From Mesotaenium endlicherianum (lineage: Eukaryota > Streptophyta > Zygnematophyceae > Zygnematales > Mesotaeniaceae): a stretch of 38,804 nucleotides of DNA. The notes under the pieces are model-generated. The model ran no database searches. It worked only from the letters and a program-made list of their open reading frames with translations, and had not been told where the DNA came from. Where the stretch lies: assembly GCA_009602735.1 (NCBI GenBank), contig WELA01008278.1:7013-45816 (forward strand), given 5' to 3'. A program made the position numbers and the translations under genes. Of this stretch, positions 9,977-20,434 are shown one piece after another (position 1 is the stretch's first letter; every line of letters starts with the position of its first letter).

Positions 9977-12330
9977 CTACACTTGCGAGCCCGTTATAGG
10001 TTGTCAATCAAATTGTCCGGAAATATAGACCTGCACTGCAGGGCTCTTGTCAATAAAGGCATGCGCTCACATGATGCTAGCGCATTTGCTTGTGTCGCTT
10101 TTCAGGACCATGGTTGCTCGAGCACCTTCAGGCATTCGATCAGTGGTGAGGACTCGCCCGCCTCTTTTACGCGTGCTGTTTGTGGAAGTGCCTTTGCACT
10201 GTACAGTTGCGCATGTCCGTGTGTCGGTCGAGCTGGAACGTGCTGCTTGTTGCAGTTCCTTCCTCTCTGCTTGATCGAGCATCGCACGCCAAGCGCAGTG
10301 CTGCTTTTTATGGTACGTAGCTGCGGTTGGAGGGTGCAGTGTGCCTTGTCTCTCTTTTTAAATCCATCCCTCTTTCTAAACCCGACTTGCTTATAACATC
10401 TTGCCTGACCCTCGTCAGCCTTAACTAGAGAAACTCATCACAGGGCTGTAGCTCATATGTGCCCGCGCCCGTGCCCACGCTCACGCCCGTGCCTATGCCA
10501 TCTCCATGCCCAAGCCCCAGCCCATGCCTCTGCGCGTGCCTATGCCTGTGCCCATGCTTGTGCGTGTGCCCGTGCCTATGTCCATGCTAGTGCATGTGCC
10601 CGTGCTTGTGCCTGTATGCCTGTGCCCATGCCCTTGACCGCGCTTGTGCCTGTGCCATCCCTATGCCTGTCACTGTGCCCGTGCCCGTGCCCGTGCCTGT
10701 GGCGTCTCGTGCGTGGCGCTCTCCCCTTCCAGGACTTTGCCAAGTTTGACTCGGTGGTGCCGGTGACCAACGCGTGGGCTCCGCCGCTCCTGAAGCTGCG
10801 CCCCGCCTCGTACCCGGCGAACCTGTCGGACGCGGCCAACATGCACGGCACCTTCGCACCCCCCATTCCCCAGGTCATGAAGGCCCCCGCCCCCCTTCCC
10901 CTCATGGGGCCCACCGACGCCCTCCTGACGGCCGACCACTACTCCGCCGCCCAGAAGCACAAGCAGCGAAGGGCGGCGGCTGTGTCCGGGATCAAGCAGG
11001 GCTTGGAGTCGGGGCACCTGCCCCCCAGCAAGAGCACTGGCAACTTCTTCAGCGCGCAGGACGACTCAGGCTTGGTCTTCGGGGCGGGCCCCAATGCCAC
11101 GTCAGGGGTAGGGGTCAGCCTCGGGTTGGGCGCGGGCATAGGGCTGCATGCGCACGCGCCGGTCGTCAGCAGCCGAGAGCTGGAGCACCACCACCACCAT
11201 AAGCGGCCAATCCCGGTGAGCCAGCGGGGCGGCGGCGGCCGCAAGCACGCGGAGGAGATCAAGCGCAGCCGCAGGGGGGAGGAGAGCCGGACTGGGGGTG
11301 GGGGCTACGACAGCGACGGCGCAAGCGCACGCCTGCTCATGGAGAACAGCTCGTGTGTGAACTCCTTCCTATCCACCATGGAGCTCGACGTCGCTCACAG
11401 GGTAACCGGAACTACGGCCCACGCGCCCCCCCCTGCGTTCTGTTTCTCTGGGCGCTGCGTGCTCATCCAGGGCTGAGTTATCTGGCCAAGTTCTGCACTT
11501 TGAACCTCTGTGCCTGACGCATTGGACTATTCTGGAATTTGCTCGAGCTCAGTGTCATTGCCCAGAAATGACTTGTATCGGGCGCTCTTTCTACGCGCCC
11601 CCCCCTCCTCCCCCCCCCCCCCCCCCNTTGCCGCAGATGCTCTGCTTCTTGCGCAGATTTACGAAGGCTTGTTCGCTCGTTCGCCCCCCCCCCCCCTTTG
11701 CAGTAACTAGTACGGCTTGGTAAGTCAGGACATGCATTTGCCTTGTCCCTTGTGTTTCGCGCTTGGAATGGAGGCAGCGTGCATGTGTTTCTACCCCCTG
11801 CAGAGACAAAATAGTTCGAGGGAAGGGGGGGATGCTGATGACCGCCTTTCTTGGTGACGAACATCTAGGACATAAGTAGACACCATAAGGTGGGGTTCCC
11901 CGTGCTGCCAGGGCTCATAGTGTGGAGGGGTCAGGGACGCCTATCGGGGCCCTCCTGCAAATTGTAGGCCACACTCCACCAGGTGTGGATGGGCTGCCAT
12001 AGCAAGCAGTCAAGGGACGTATGCAAAGCTTCTTGCTCCTCCGCTGCCCTTTCCCCATCCAATGATGTGCAATCTCCCTTAGCCCATTGACATGCTTTTC
12101 TTGGTGTAACGTGGTCTATTGAGAAATCGTGTGTCCTTGACCGTCTCTGTGTGGGCTGCCAGGTCACCGAAGCTGAGGAGCGGACCAAGCAGTGGAGGCA
12201 GCTTGTGGTTGAGCTCGCGGCCCGAGTGCAGCAATGCCCTGCACTGCACGCGCCCGGCGCTGATGCCCAGCTCTTGCTAGATTGTGCGAGAGATGCCCTC
12301 AACCGAGCTCTATCTTATGAGAACGAGTAA
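2607..12330 (+). CDS. Kir-type (inward-rectifier-like) potassium channel, multi-exon
   Basis: Membrane K+ channel with two transmembrane helices, a P-loop and a cytoplasmic Kir beta-domain. Exons placed: 2607-2839, 3131-3209, 3712-3795, [turret/pore helix unresolved 4110-4935], 5156-5273, 5797-5860, 6626-6688, 7258-7338, 8113-8205, 9048-9123, 9669-9717, 10106-10145, 10733-11401, 12163-12330 (TAA). All ends are GT/AG and, outside the pore, codon phases close exactly. Landmarks in order: LVNERGDLNIERKG and YYQDLFHTLVN (slide helix), SWRFAIVLVLTYFLLFVSFA (TM1), filter GYG, TM2 ending LLGVVYAR, RRAGTIKFSRYMVLHE, LAFRVANIRKHQVIE, VAHPVTANSPLHGLS, MEILVLLEGVDAST, ARHSYRPSDIRHNHRFQ and DFAKFDSVV. 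These match the Kir fold order. An extension of about 270 residues follows, with Gly-rich and His-rich (HHHHHK) parts and a charged helical tail. The ATG at 2607 opens a disordered N-terminus. Land plants are generally regarded as lacking true Kir channels, whereas animals and bacteria (KirBac) have them. Confidence 0.85.
4110..4224 (+). other. Possible turret exon of the Kir gene
   Basis: After the TM1 exon (phase 0), an acceptor TTCAG at 4105-4109 would open a frame starting TLSELQHREASVDSKANW and running to a GAG|GTGCAT donor at 4224/4225. The peptide is charged and Trp-containing, suitable for an extracellular turret. An overlapping alternative exon from 4084 in another frame is also open. 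Neither can be proved here. Confidence 0.3.
4796..4935 (+). other. Probable pore-helix exon with poly-Ala/poly-Gly turret
   Basis: An open frame reads ADEESV, then seven Ala (GCA repeat), a Gly/Ser/Asp run (GGT repeats), then KTLLLCSMLSIYTLLTLQ before the donor CAG|GTCAGC at 4935/4936. SIYTLLTL (4909-4932) resembles the pore helix and T-[IVL] step that precede GYG in Kir channels. The 5' boundary is uncertain: acceptors at 4618 and 4795 both give the phase needed after a 4110-4224 exon. The donor is phase 0, whereas the filter exon at 5156 needs one carried base, so the join is not explained. Confidence 0.4.
4812..4878 (+). repeat. GCA and GGT trinucleotide repeats
   Basis: Seven GCA units pass directly into an interrupted GGT/GGG tract. 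In the channel frame they would encode poly-Ala then poly-Gly in the extracellular turret. Likely length-polymorphic. Confidence 0.8.
5156..5273 (+). other. Selectivity-filter and TM2 exon
   Basis: With one base carried in, the frame reads GYGGDLTPNPTCVPTN followed by a hydrophobic TM2 ending LLGVVYAR, with donor at 5273/5274 in phase 2. This phase joins exactly to the next exon (5797), giving ARFSQPTRRAGTIKFSRY. GYG is the K+ filter signature. An alternative acceptor at 5106 would start the exon at 5107 in phase 0 and join 4935 in frame, but it inserts 16 residues before GYG. Confidence 0.6.
6926..6944 (+). repeat. GT dinucleotide microsatellite (intron)
   Basis: About eight or nine GT units in the intron between the exons ending 6688 and starting 7258. 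No coding role. Confidence 0.8.
9946..9976 (+). repeat. AT dinucleotide microsatellite (intron)
   Basis: A perfect AT run preceded by ATGTATGTAT-type imperfect units, in the intron before the 10106 exon. Open frames through it read as alternating Tyr-Ile and are artefacts. Confidence 0.85.
10459..10715 (+). repeat. GTGCCx hexanucleotide minisatellite (intron)
   Basis: About 250 bp of degenerate GTGCCC/GTGCCT/ATGCCC units fill the end of the intron and stop about 20 bp before the acceptor at 10731-10732. The frame running through it reads Cys/Pro/Ala-rich peptide but has no relation to Kir domains. The pyrimidine-rich strand may serve as an extended polypyrimidine tract. Confidence 0.8.
11596..11627. 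repeat. Poly-C run ending in an ambiguous base
   Basis: A C-run broken by TCCT ends in N at position 11627, in the last intron of the channel gene. A second C-run lies at 11684-11696. The N marks an assembly length ambiguity, so run lengths here are unreliable. Confidence 0.9.
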
Positions 12331-13128
12331 GCCTTAGAGAGTACGAGTCTGCGACTTGCAAGCTCTGCAGGCAGGCTACAGGAGCTCTCTCATGGCGGGA
12401 GCGTACATCCATGGCAGCTCGCCACCAAGTGGTGTAATGCCACATATGTAGGATTGCCACAGGTGTAGGAACTGTTGATACTTTGGTACAGCTAGAACAT
12501 AGAAGGGGAGGATTATAGAGGAAATTCGGTTGTCCTACAGCTACTTGGTGGTAAGGATGGTGTCTTATCCGTTATATTTGATGGGAGTTCAATTTTGAGG
12601 CCAGTGCATCGAACTTGACAGCTTTGATAAGGGCCTCTTGTGGTTCTGGGTTAGCGATATAATTGACCATCGGGGCAATTTGGTCTGTATGATGGAGCTG
12701 GAGATAACCAGAAGGGTGCACCTGTGGGTGTTTGAATGATACTTGCAAAGACTCGGCCGATTGAAATCAAAGGGAGTTGAAAACTCTCATTGGTCATTTT
12801 GTCTGCTTCCTTTGTCCTGTTGTGTGAATTGACCACCTCCCCTAAAGGTAGAAATCTCTTGAGTGACATTTGCCACTTCTTATTTGTTTCTCTCCAGTAA
12901 AATTATTGAGAAATTGTAATGACTTAAATACTTATCACAAGTTAACACAAACATTTGGTTAATGTTACGTTTGTAAAACTCTGGACCAATCTGAACAAAA
13001 TGGTCTTGTACTTATTGATTTTTTTGCAAATTTATCAAAGTTCTGCTTATTGTGTAACTATTGAGTACCAGTACCTAGACAAAATTAGAGTATTCGCCCT
13101 CTTCTAAAAATATATATGTATACATATA
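12331..13128. other. Intergenic, nothing recognised
   Basis: The 3' UTR of the channel gene presumably occupies the first part. The rest is AT-rich and ends in a TATATGTATACATATATACATG stretch that is the target of the retroelement at 13135. No coding or RNA gene seen. Confidence 0.5.
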
Positions 13129-13134
13129 TACATG
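13129..13134. other. Left target-site duplication TACATG
   Basis: TACATG directly precedes the shared start TCATGACTC of repeat A and recurs directly after B2 at 25714-25719. If TG/CA termini are preferred, the same bases can be read as a 4-bp TACA duplication with the element starting TGTCATG at 13133. The surrounding TA-rich DNA raises the chance of coincidence a little. Confidence 0.65.
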
Positions 13135-13802
13135 TCATGACTCATTAGGTCGGGATCGTCGCCCAAGCCGAGCCACACGTGTGTCGACCATCGACCTACG
13201 AAGGCCGGTTTTGACCTTGCTTTACGCATTCATATGTTGACCTTTGCTAGCATTCTAATTTACTAAAGTGTAGAGCATCGAGTCACCTTCCGAACGGCAC
13301 CGGTTCCGCGCCATTTGGTCAAGTATCGAGCGAGATATTCGCGATCTAGTCCGCGCCACCTACCGGCCCCTAGCGGAGTTCCACCAAAGGCCACTTTGCG
13401 ACTCAATGTGCCCAAAGGTCACATTGTTGGCTCTTCGCGACTCCAAGGACCTCTAGCCATTAGCATACAAATCCGCGAGCTTGATAAAGTACACTTAGCA
13501 TGTATTAGCATGAGCACCATTAGAGCTACAACTTGGTGACTGCATCACTCATTCCTAGAGGAAGCTTCCTTACATTTCAGATCTACTTTTTAGGCGTTAT
13601 CTAGGTAGCATTGGTCAAGGTAAGCTTCGCCAATGAGAGTCATGCATCCTTTTCTGTGCACTATATTTAATTGGTCTGTGTTGTGCTTAGCCAATAGGAG
13701 AGCTAGTACTTGCCTTGCCTCCACTTTCGTGGACCTAGGAGAGCCTCCTAGCATGATTGTGTGCATTGAATCCGCCGCCTTCAGCGCCGGTTTTGCAGGA
13801 AG

Positions 13803-13808
13803 TATATA
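13803..13808 (+). promoter_or_regulatory. TATA-like box in repeat A1
   Basis: TATATA in the context GGAAGTATATAGC, conserved in A2 near 25241. It lies about 380 bp upstream of the Gag start and is the best candidate for the element's promoter. Confidence 0.35.
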
Positions 13809-13982
13809 GCAATTTATGTCCCTAGAAGGACATCTTTTTAGAAGTCAATCATGCCAGCTGTAAGCCACAAAGTTATCAGTAAAGCTTGCACTTTTACCTC
13901 TTGTGTTTTCAGGACCACTTAGTCTCTCTCTTGTGAAGAGCAAGCCCTCCTGGCTTTCAGTCACATAAAAAAACTTCACAAG

Positions 13983-13994
13983 TGGTGAGCAAAG
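13983..13994 (+). other. Candidate primer-binding site
   Basis: TGGTGAGCAAAG follows CTTCACAAG, i.e. a CA-ended repeat, a 2-base spacer and a TGG start, the pattern of an LTR end plus tRNA primer site. A2 carries TGGTGAGCAGAG at 25425-25436. I cannot assign the tRNA. If this is the primer site, the functional LTR ends at about 13980 and the next 150 bp is leader. Confidence 0.4.
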
Positions 13995-14183
13995 TCACAG
14001 CTTAAACCCTGCCATAGGACTACTCTTGAAGATCATGATGTGCTTCTAGTGATCTTTTGGGCCAGACTTCATTAGTTGTTTTCCTACCAGATTACAGTCT
14101 TGAGGTGCTCACTCTGGAGAGTACACGTTCTCTATTTCTAAAAAGATCTCTCTTTGCCTGCAAGCAATTAGAGTCTTCAACGT

Positions 14184-16948
14184 ATGCCTACCCGTATTGG
14201 GCTATCTTATCAGCCTTACGACAAAGGGGATAGTGGCGAGGACTCAGACTCAGATCTCAGTACTGTCACAAATCCTTCTGAGGAGGAGCAACCGTTGCCA
14301 CCTCATCCTACGGCCGTCGACGAGCCACCTCTTTGGTGGACTCACTACGATCCCTCGTACTCCATGGCAGGTGACCAGGATACGAAGGTAGACAGGGCCT
14401 CCCTCTTCCGCTTTAGCGGCAGGCGAGGCACCAGTGATCTGGACGACACTATCTCTGAGTTTGAGGTTGAGTTCAAGAACGCTAAGCTCAAGACGCCCGC
14501 GCTCACTAAGCGCCAGTTGTTTGGCACGCTCATGCGTTACCTTCTCTACGAGGCTCGCGACACCTATCGTGAGAAGGCAGCCGAGATTCTCACGCGCACG
14601 GAGCTTGTGGGGGACATTAGACCCCTCTAGTTGACCCAGTTCAGGCCTTCTGGGACGTCCTCAGACAGAATTTCCAGTCCGCCACTGAGGAGAAGGTGTA
14701 CGAGCTGCACCACTTCTTCCGCCGCAAGAACGAGACGATCCGCATGATGTACCGACGTCTGACCCACCTACGCCGAGACGTGGGCACGGTCATTGACCGA
14801 GAGGCAGCGGAGATCTTCTTACTTGCTGTGGAGCCGCGTCTAAGGGAGAGAGCTATCGTCCCCCTCATCGACCGCAAGGGTTCCGAATACTCATTGGAGG
14901 ACGCTTACCTTTCAGTTGAGAAGCAGAGCCTGGCCGCCGCACAGAGCAACGTCAACGACCGTGTGGGCCTTGCATCTACGGGCGTACGCCAGGAGGCCGC
15001 GGTGTTGCCATCTTCTACAATGCGCCCAGCCCCTGCCTGCCAGCTCCAGCAGCCGCAGCCTCAGCGCTCGCAGCTGCCCCAGCAGACTCAGCAGCGCGGA
15101 GCTCCGCGCGGCCGCATGTCAATGGCCGCCACGACGAGCGACCCCTGCTGGTCTTGGGGGAAGATGGGCCATTCTCGCCGTGACTGCACGCTCGCCCAAA
15201 AAGGCAAGCCCGGCGACTGCACCAATTGTGGCAAAGCCGGCCACCTGCAGGTCGTCTGCCTGCAAAAGAAGCGCAACCTCAAGAACGGGCGCGCTCGAGA
15301 CGAATCATCCGCCGCAACGGGCCAGCGAGGCATGCGTAACCCACGTGTTGGCGGACGTCCCGTGATGACGGCAGCCACGGCCACAACTAGCGCCGTGATG
15401 ACGCCCGACAAGGATCACTACAGCTACGACGCTCTCAGCGACGCGCTGATAGCGGCCGAAGCCGAGATCGCCCGCCTACACGCTCGCGATGCCAGCACTA
15501 GCTACGACGCGTGCGGGGCACTCTACGCCCCTGCCAGCTGTGCGCGTCCCGCTCAAGCATACGCTTGTAGCAAACGGAAGCGACCCGACAGGCTGACCGC
15601 TGGCAGATGCCCATCCGGCGCAGCCCAGCCAGCCGGTGCCACAGGCCGTCATAACGACGAGCCGGCACTAGGGCTAGCGCACCCAGCACAGACGTCGGCT
15701 ACGACCCTGGCCTGCACCGCTCTGCTGTCATCAGCAGGGCCGACCATGGCCGGCCTAGCGACAGCTGGCGTTCCCTTGCGAGCCCGCAAGACGGCTGCGC
15801 AGGCCATGACAACCCTCGGCGCCCGCACCACGCACCCGTGCGCAGATCTGCGCACAAGTGAGCGGCATGAGCACAGCCGCCTGCTGCTGGCTGCTAGCGG
15901 CAGGTTCCAACAGCTGTCGCCACGTGGCGCGCCCTTGGCATCCGAGACGCCACGCGCCAGCGTTGACATTGCCACCCGTATCCGTGCGCCAAGGATGGCG
16001 CTGCAAAGTCCATTCCGGCGTCCCGACCGTCTCGTCGCAGTCGCGGCAGGCTGCGCAGCCACGCACAGCAGTTGCTCTCGCGTGTCGCCACTTGGCACGC
16101 GCTCACGGCTCGAAACCTCCGGCGTACGGCCGGCAGAGAGGGGCGGCATTGCGCGTCAGGGGGGCGCATCCTTGACCTCGCTCTGCGACGTGATCGTTGT
16201 GGAGCCACCTGACAGCTTGCACACGATGTCGCTCAACCAGGGTTTAAACTTTGGCTGCGCACAAAACCCCGGCGTGCGCGTTGTTTACGCGGCCATAGCT
16301 GCGCAGGGTCCGCTCGCTCGCAAGCGACCCTCCCGAGCCTCGCACGGGGCATTCGCAGCCGAGTACGCCGACGGGTCGACAACACGGCTAGTCCGCCTCA
16401 GAGGCAACCTGAGGGCGCCACTTGGCAACCTTGCAGAGGCCGTACTGGCCCCTGCAGTTGTACTAGCGCCAGCGCCAGTCCCCGCGGAGGCGTCGGCTTT
16501 CGCCAGAGCACTTGCGCCGCCGTCAGAGTCTGCACCAGCAATGGCGCTAGTTGCGCCAGGGACGGCAGCCGCGCCAGGGACGGCAGCCGCGCCATCCAAG
16601 GTCCTGGTGTGCTGCGCACGGACGCGGCCACTTGGCGACGTCCGGGCAGTTCACAGTGTGCCCCGCGAGCGCACACTCGTGGCAGCCGCCGGGCGATCTG
16701 CGGCCGCGCAAAAGCGCGGCGGTCCAGACCAAAAACGTCGTACAGAGGAGGCCTTGCGCCTGCCCCGCTCTTTTCGCAACCTGGACCCGCCAACAGAGCC
16801 CGTTGCGCCTGCACCGCACACACTCGCCTCCTCGGTGATGACAGTGCTACTCAACGCCGAGGTGCTCTCGCTTGCATTGCACCGCATGCCGGCGGTGTCC
16901 TTCGCTGAGCTCGGCGTGACGTTGGAGGTGACCCGGCAGGCCGCCTAG
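14184..16948 (+). pseudogene. Gag with nucleocapsid zinc knuckle (frame-broken)
   Basis: Structural polyprotein that packages element RNA. From ATG 14184 the frame runs to TAG at 14630 (through FGTLMRYLLYEARDTYREKA). The same protein continues in another frame from about 14636 (VDPVQAFWDVLRQNFQSATE, then the Gag core RRLTHLRRDVGTV and EAAEIFLLAVEPRLRERA) to TAG 16948. Two zinc knuckles follow: the first is altered (CWSWGKMGHSRRDC, Trp at 15155-15157 where Cys is expected), the second is intact CCHC (CTNCGKAGHLQVVC, 15218-15259). The remaining 550 or so residues are Ala/Arg/Pro-rich with a small GTAAAP duplication near 16560. One frame change and the stop make this copy non-functional unless recoded. 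Confidence 0.8.
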
Positions 16949-16951
16949 CTA

Positions 16952-17430
16952 ATGCTTCGTTCACGCGCCGCTGGCTCCCGCACAAGCACTGACAGGTCTG
17001 CAGCCGATGCCTCCACCGCAGTGCTCTCCGCTCCCCCTCGACCCCCGCACAAGCGCAGGTTGATCAACAGCTCCAACGCTGCGTTCCTGGACAACGCGCA
17101 AGGGATTGTGCTGGTCAACAAGCAGGCCCCTCAGCGCATTATGTTCGACACCGGCGCGTAGCTGGTCCTTATCAGTCATAGCTGGGCCTCTCCTCAGCCG
17201 ACCTGGAGGAGTCGTTAACGCGGATTAACACTGCGGCTGGCCCGTGACTGGGCGCACTCGGCTGGCGCTCGTCTTCACCTTTTAGTCGGGAACCGAGGAT
17301 AAGACGACAATTCATCGTCACGCGCTCGTGATGCGCTCTGACACCTTCGACGTTCTTTTGGGGCAGGACGTGCTCTTTCCCATAGGAGCCGCGATGAATA
17401 ATTGGACCGAGCGGGCACACTATCGGCCCG
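16952..17430 (+). pseudogene. Retropepsin-like protease remnant
   Basis: The frame continues from Gag past TAG 16946-16948 and reaches NKQAPQRIMFDTGA, the Asp-Thr-Gly-Ala catalytic signature of a retroviral-type aspartic protease (17147-17158), then TAG at 17159. Beyond it, LGLSSADLEESLTRINT and SDTFDVLLGQDVLFPIGAA lie in other frames, resembling the flap and C-terminal parts of this protease family. At least two frame changes occur between 17160 and 17330, so it is a remnant. Confidence 0.65.
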
Positions 17431-19388
17431 ACTTGCGCTCTGGAGGCACGCGCACGACCTCATTGCCACTCAACATTCTAGACCGGCGACCCACATCGGC
17501 GGCACTCTATGGCTTCATGGCGCTAGGCAACGATAGCAATCGGCTCGGCATCACCCAGACAAACAAGGGCGGCTCGATGGATGACAACGTGTCCGTTGGG
17601 GCGAGCCTGCTCCAGCCCCAGGATGAGGAGTCTGAGCTATCGAGCGCAGAGCTCCACCTCTCCCCACAGGAGCAGGCAGAGCTGCTGACAGCCAAGACCC
17701 TAGAGTCCGTGCGCATTTACGCGTTGCAGCATGCCGTGATGCGCCAGATGACAGCAGCAGCGACCGCTGCCGCCGACGCCGCTGCAACAGCAAAGGCTAC
17801 GGCCGCTAGAGCCCACAAGCTCCTCGCATCCACTGCCAGCACAGTCCGTCCATCCGTCCTTGAGGCGCCCCCGCGCGGGAGGGCGCGCTCGCTCGCCGCA
17901 CGGCCCAACGTTCGCTTGCGACAGGAGGTGCCGATGGGAGTGGCCATGCAGTTTTAGATGGCATCCTAGCCACCTTTGCCGTCGATGCACACCGACGAGA
18001 CCGACCGCTGCACGACCGCCTCGGAGGAGGAGGCCATGTGCCAGGCCGCCTACGACCCCCTGACATACAAGGAGTTGTACGAGAGGGCGCCGGAGGAGGC
18101 CTACAAAGAGCCAATCGAGGCACCCTCGCAGGCCATGCCCGTCACGGCCGTCGCTCGCGTCCGCCGCATGCCCACTAGTCCCCCAGGCTTCAACAAGCTG
18201 ACAGGACCCCCAAGCTTTGACAAGCCTGTTGGTCCTCCGGGGTTTGGCCGCTCTTCCTTCGTCGGCCCGCGAGGGTTTAGCCGGCTTGCGTCCACCAGGT
18301 TTGGCGAAGCCTATCGCTGTACGGCAGACCCACGTTGCCACCTTGAGCATGACTGCTCGATTAACACCAGCTGTCGCAACCTCACACATCTGCTGTACGG
18401 CAGTGGTGTCAGAGATGACCGGTCCGGCTCCCGCACCTTCCCCGCTGCTACCTCTGCCACCTCCGGCACGGTCGCCAACGCAGCCCGCGCGGTGGCCAGG
18501 GCACCCGGCACTGCGATGACCGCCGTGCCCGTTGTGCGCTTGGTCATTCGTCCAGAGCCGGGACGCGGCTTGCACGGCAGGCTGCGAGCTGTCACCCCGC
18601 CGCAGCTCAAGCGCAGTCTGCGCAGCGAGCGCAATCTCACGCCCCCGCCAAGACGCGGTCGGTTTGTTACGCCGCCCTACCGCGACACCCAAGACAGGGC
18701 CGCCACTTCGCCCTACCGCGACAGCTGCGACCGAGTAGCCACCCAGCCGTACCGCGAGGTGGACGATTGCAAGGACGCCCCGCAGTCCAACACGTACGTC
18801 TCCCACGCTCTCTACAACAGGCGGCCTGCGCTCCCTTGCAGCCACTTCGTCGGCGACGGGCCTGGCGGCTCACCCCCCTCCAAGGTGGCCCGCATCAACA
18901 GTCGCGCCTTTGACTCCAGGACCGGCCGACGCTCTGCAGCCGTCGACAACTTGGCGTGTCGCCACAGGCGTCCCTGCGACCAACTGCCGCTCCACCCGCA
19001 GCTCCGTGCTCAAGTGCAGCTGGCGCCCCGCCAGCCAGTACGCGTCCGGCAGTTTGCCTACGGCACCGAGCCCGCCGGCAGCCCCAACCGGGTGGACCTC
19101 CCTTTCCACCGGCGCCAGCAGGCCTACTACGACCCGCACTCGTACCTGCCACAGCGCCCCGTGCTGGACCAGTTCGCGTACGCGGCTTCCCATGCGCAGG
19201 TTCGCGAGGCCAGGCGCAGATGGCAACTCACATGCGTGTGCCAGGCTCAGGCCCGCTCAAAACCTGTGCCCCCGCACATCCTGCAGGACGCCCGCAACAG
19301 GTGGCGACAATATCAGGCCCACGCGCGCGTTGCACAGCCCCAGCGTCTGCCTTGGCCCATTCCGCGCCTCACGCGCGACTACGCCTAG
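17328..19388 (+). pseudogene. Spacer polypeptide between protease and methyltransferase
   Basis: One frame is open from the protease tail (ATG 17328) to TAG 19388, broken only by TAG at 17955-17957 and 17967-17969. After NNWTERAHYRPD it becomes low complexity: Ala-rich (17750-17830), then Pro/Arg-rich. It has internal repeats: PPGF/PPSF units with K or R spacing at about 18180-18250, and three PYRDxxDRxAT-type units at about 18675-18765. I recognise no domain. Length and composition suggest a disordered, basic, possibly nucleic-acid-binding linker. Confidence 0.55.
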
Positions 19389-19400
19389 CGCGCTGTCGCC

Positions 19401-20434
19401 GTGCTCTGCATGGCTCCGCATCAGCACAGCAAGGCTCGTACGTACCCGCCCACAGCAAAGCTTGGCGATCCTGCTATGGGCTGCCGCTTGCTACCGACGT
19501 TCATTTGCACAAACCAGCTGAACGAGCGGCTCGACGGCATTGTCTTGGTGGAGCTGTTTGCTGGCATCGCCACTGGGCGGCTGGCCACGCTGCAGGCCGG
19601 CATCCCTCTCCGTCAATACGTCTACGTCGACCCGGACCCCGAGGCGCAGCAGGTTGCCCGGCGCCAGATGGCACTTTGCCACGAGCGCTTCCCAACATCT
19701 TCCCCGCTCGCGCCTTTTGTCACGTATCGACAGACTGGCCCATGGACGTCCGTGACATCACCAACGAGCACGTGACTTGCCTCGGCCTGGTGGACCTCAT
19801 CATCGCTGACTGGGAGTGCCAAAGGTTCTTGATTGCAGGCCGCGGCGGCGCCCTCAGCGACCCTCGCATGGCGCTTTTCTGGCACCTCCTCCGCATCCTC
19901 AACCTGTTCGAGGCGCGCCAGCCGCCCCACTCCCTCGCGTGGGTCCTGGAGAATGTGGCGGTGCGTAACGACGAGCGGGACAATGTCCGCGCCGACTTCA
20001 AGCTTTGCCGCAGCTATCTTGGACGCGAGGCCGGCATCGACGCTGCGCAGATTGGTTCCTTTGCCCACCGCATGCGAGCTTACTTCACCAACCTCACTAT
20101 GCCAGGCACACTCGAGGCTCTGGCAGCCGCGCACCCTCACTACGACCGCAACATCGACTCTAACCTCGACGCCGAGCGGCTGGCCCAACGCGTGACAGCT
20201 CTGCCCCATCCGTTGCAGGCCCAGTGCAAGGTGCTTTGCGACGTCACGCGCGCCCTGCCGACGTTTGTCACCCGCTACGACAGCACAGCCTATGCCGGAG
20301 CGGCCCGCGGCATGGTCATCGACCTCTCCTCTGGCCTGTACGAGCGCCCGCGTGCGGTGAAGATGGAGCGCGCCATAGACTTCCTGCCGCACCTGACCCA
20401 GGTGGATGGTCTCACCGAGGTCAACCGCATTTGA
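19401..20434 (+). pseudogene. C5-cytosine DNA methyltransferase domain (frame-broken)
   Basis: Would transfer methyl groups from S-adenosylmethionine to cytosine C5. Motif I is VELFAGIATG (from about 19548) followed by an acidic-loop region RQYVYVDPDPEAQQVARRQ. After one frame change near 19690 the protein continues: VDLIIADWECQRF (motif IV, with Glu where PCQ has Pro; the catalytic Cys codon is 19817-19819), DPRMALFWHLLRIL, WVLENVAVRN (motif VI ENV, 19949-19957) and IGSFAHRMRAYFTNL (motif VIII-like). The frame ends at TGA 20434. It resembles the DNMT3/Dcm-type fold. It lies between the protease/spacer and the RT in the same direction, so it was part of the element polyprotein. The ECQ change plus the frame break suggest this copy is inactive. 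Confidence 0.75.

Larger units (their letters stand above)
13135..14134 (+). repeat. Terminal repeat A1 (left)
   Basis: About 1.0 kb that recurs at 24558-25575 in the same orientation. It contains a TATA-like box at 13803-13808 and, near its end, a primer-site candidate at 13983. Differences from A2 include many substitutions and an insertion near 24716 in A2, so the copies are old. It lacks the 137-bp B block that both precedes and follows A2 at the right end. Confidence 0.85.

Noticed and set aside
10442-10460. GGGCTGTAGCTCATATG as a tRNA start
   Set aside because: The A-box-like phrase is not followed by an anticodon arm, T-loop or matching acceptor stem.
10457-10732. Long open frame through GTGCCx repeats upstream of the 10733 exon
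   Set aside because: It is a hexanucleotide repeat read as Cys/Pro/Ala peptide. The Kir frame starts at 10733 after a clean AG, in phase with the exon ending 10145.
16285-16823. Antisense frames over the Gag low-complexity tail
   Set aside because: They mirror Ala/Pro/Arg-rich coding on the plus strand; the Gag frame continues from the zinc knuckles.
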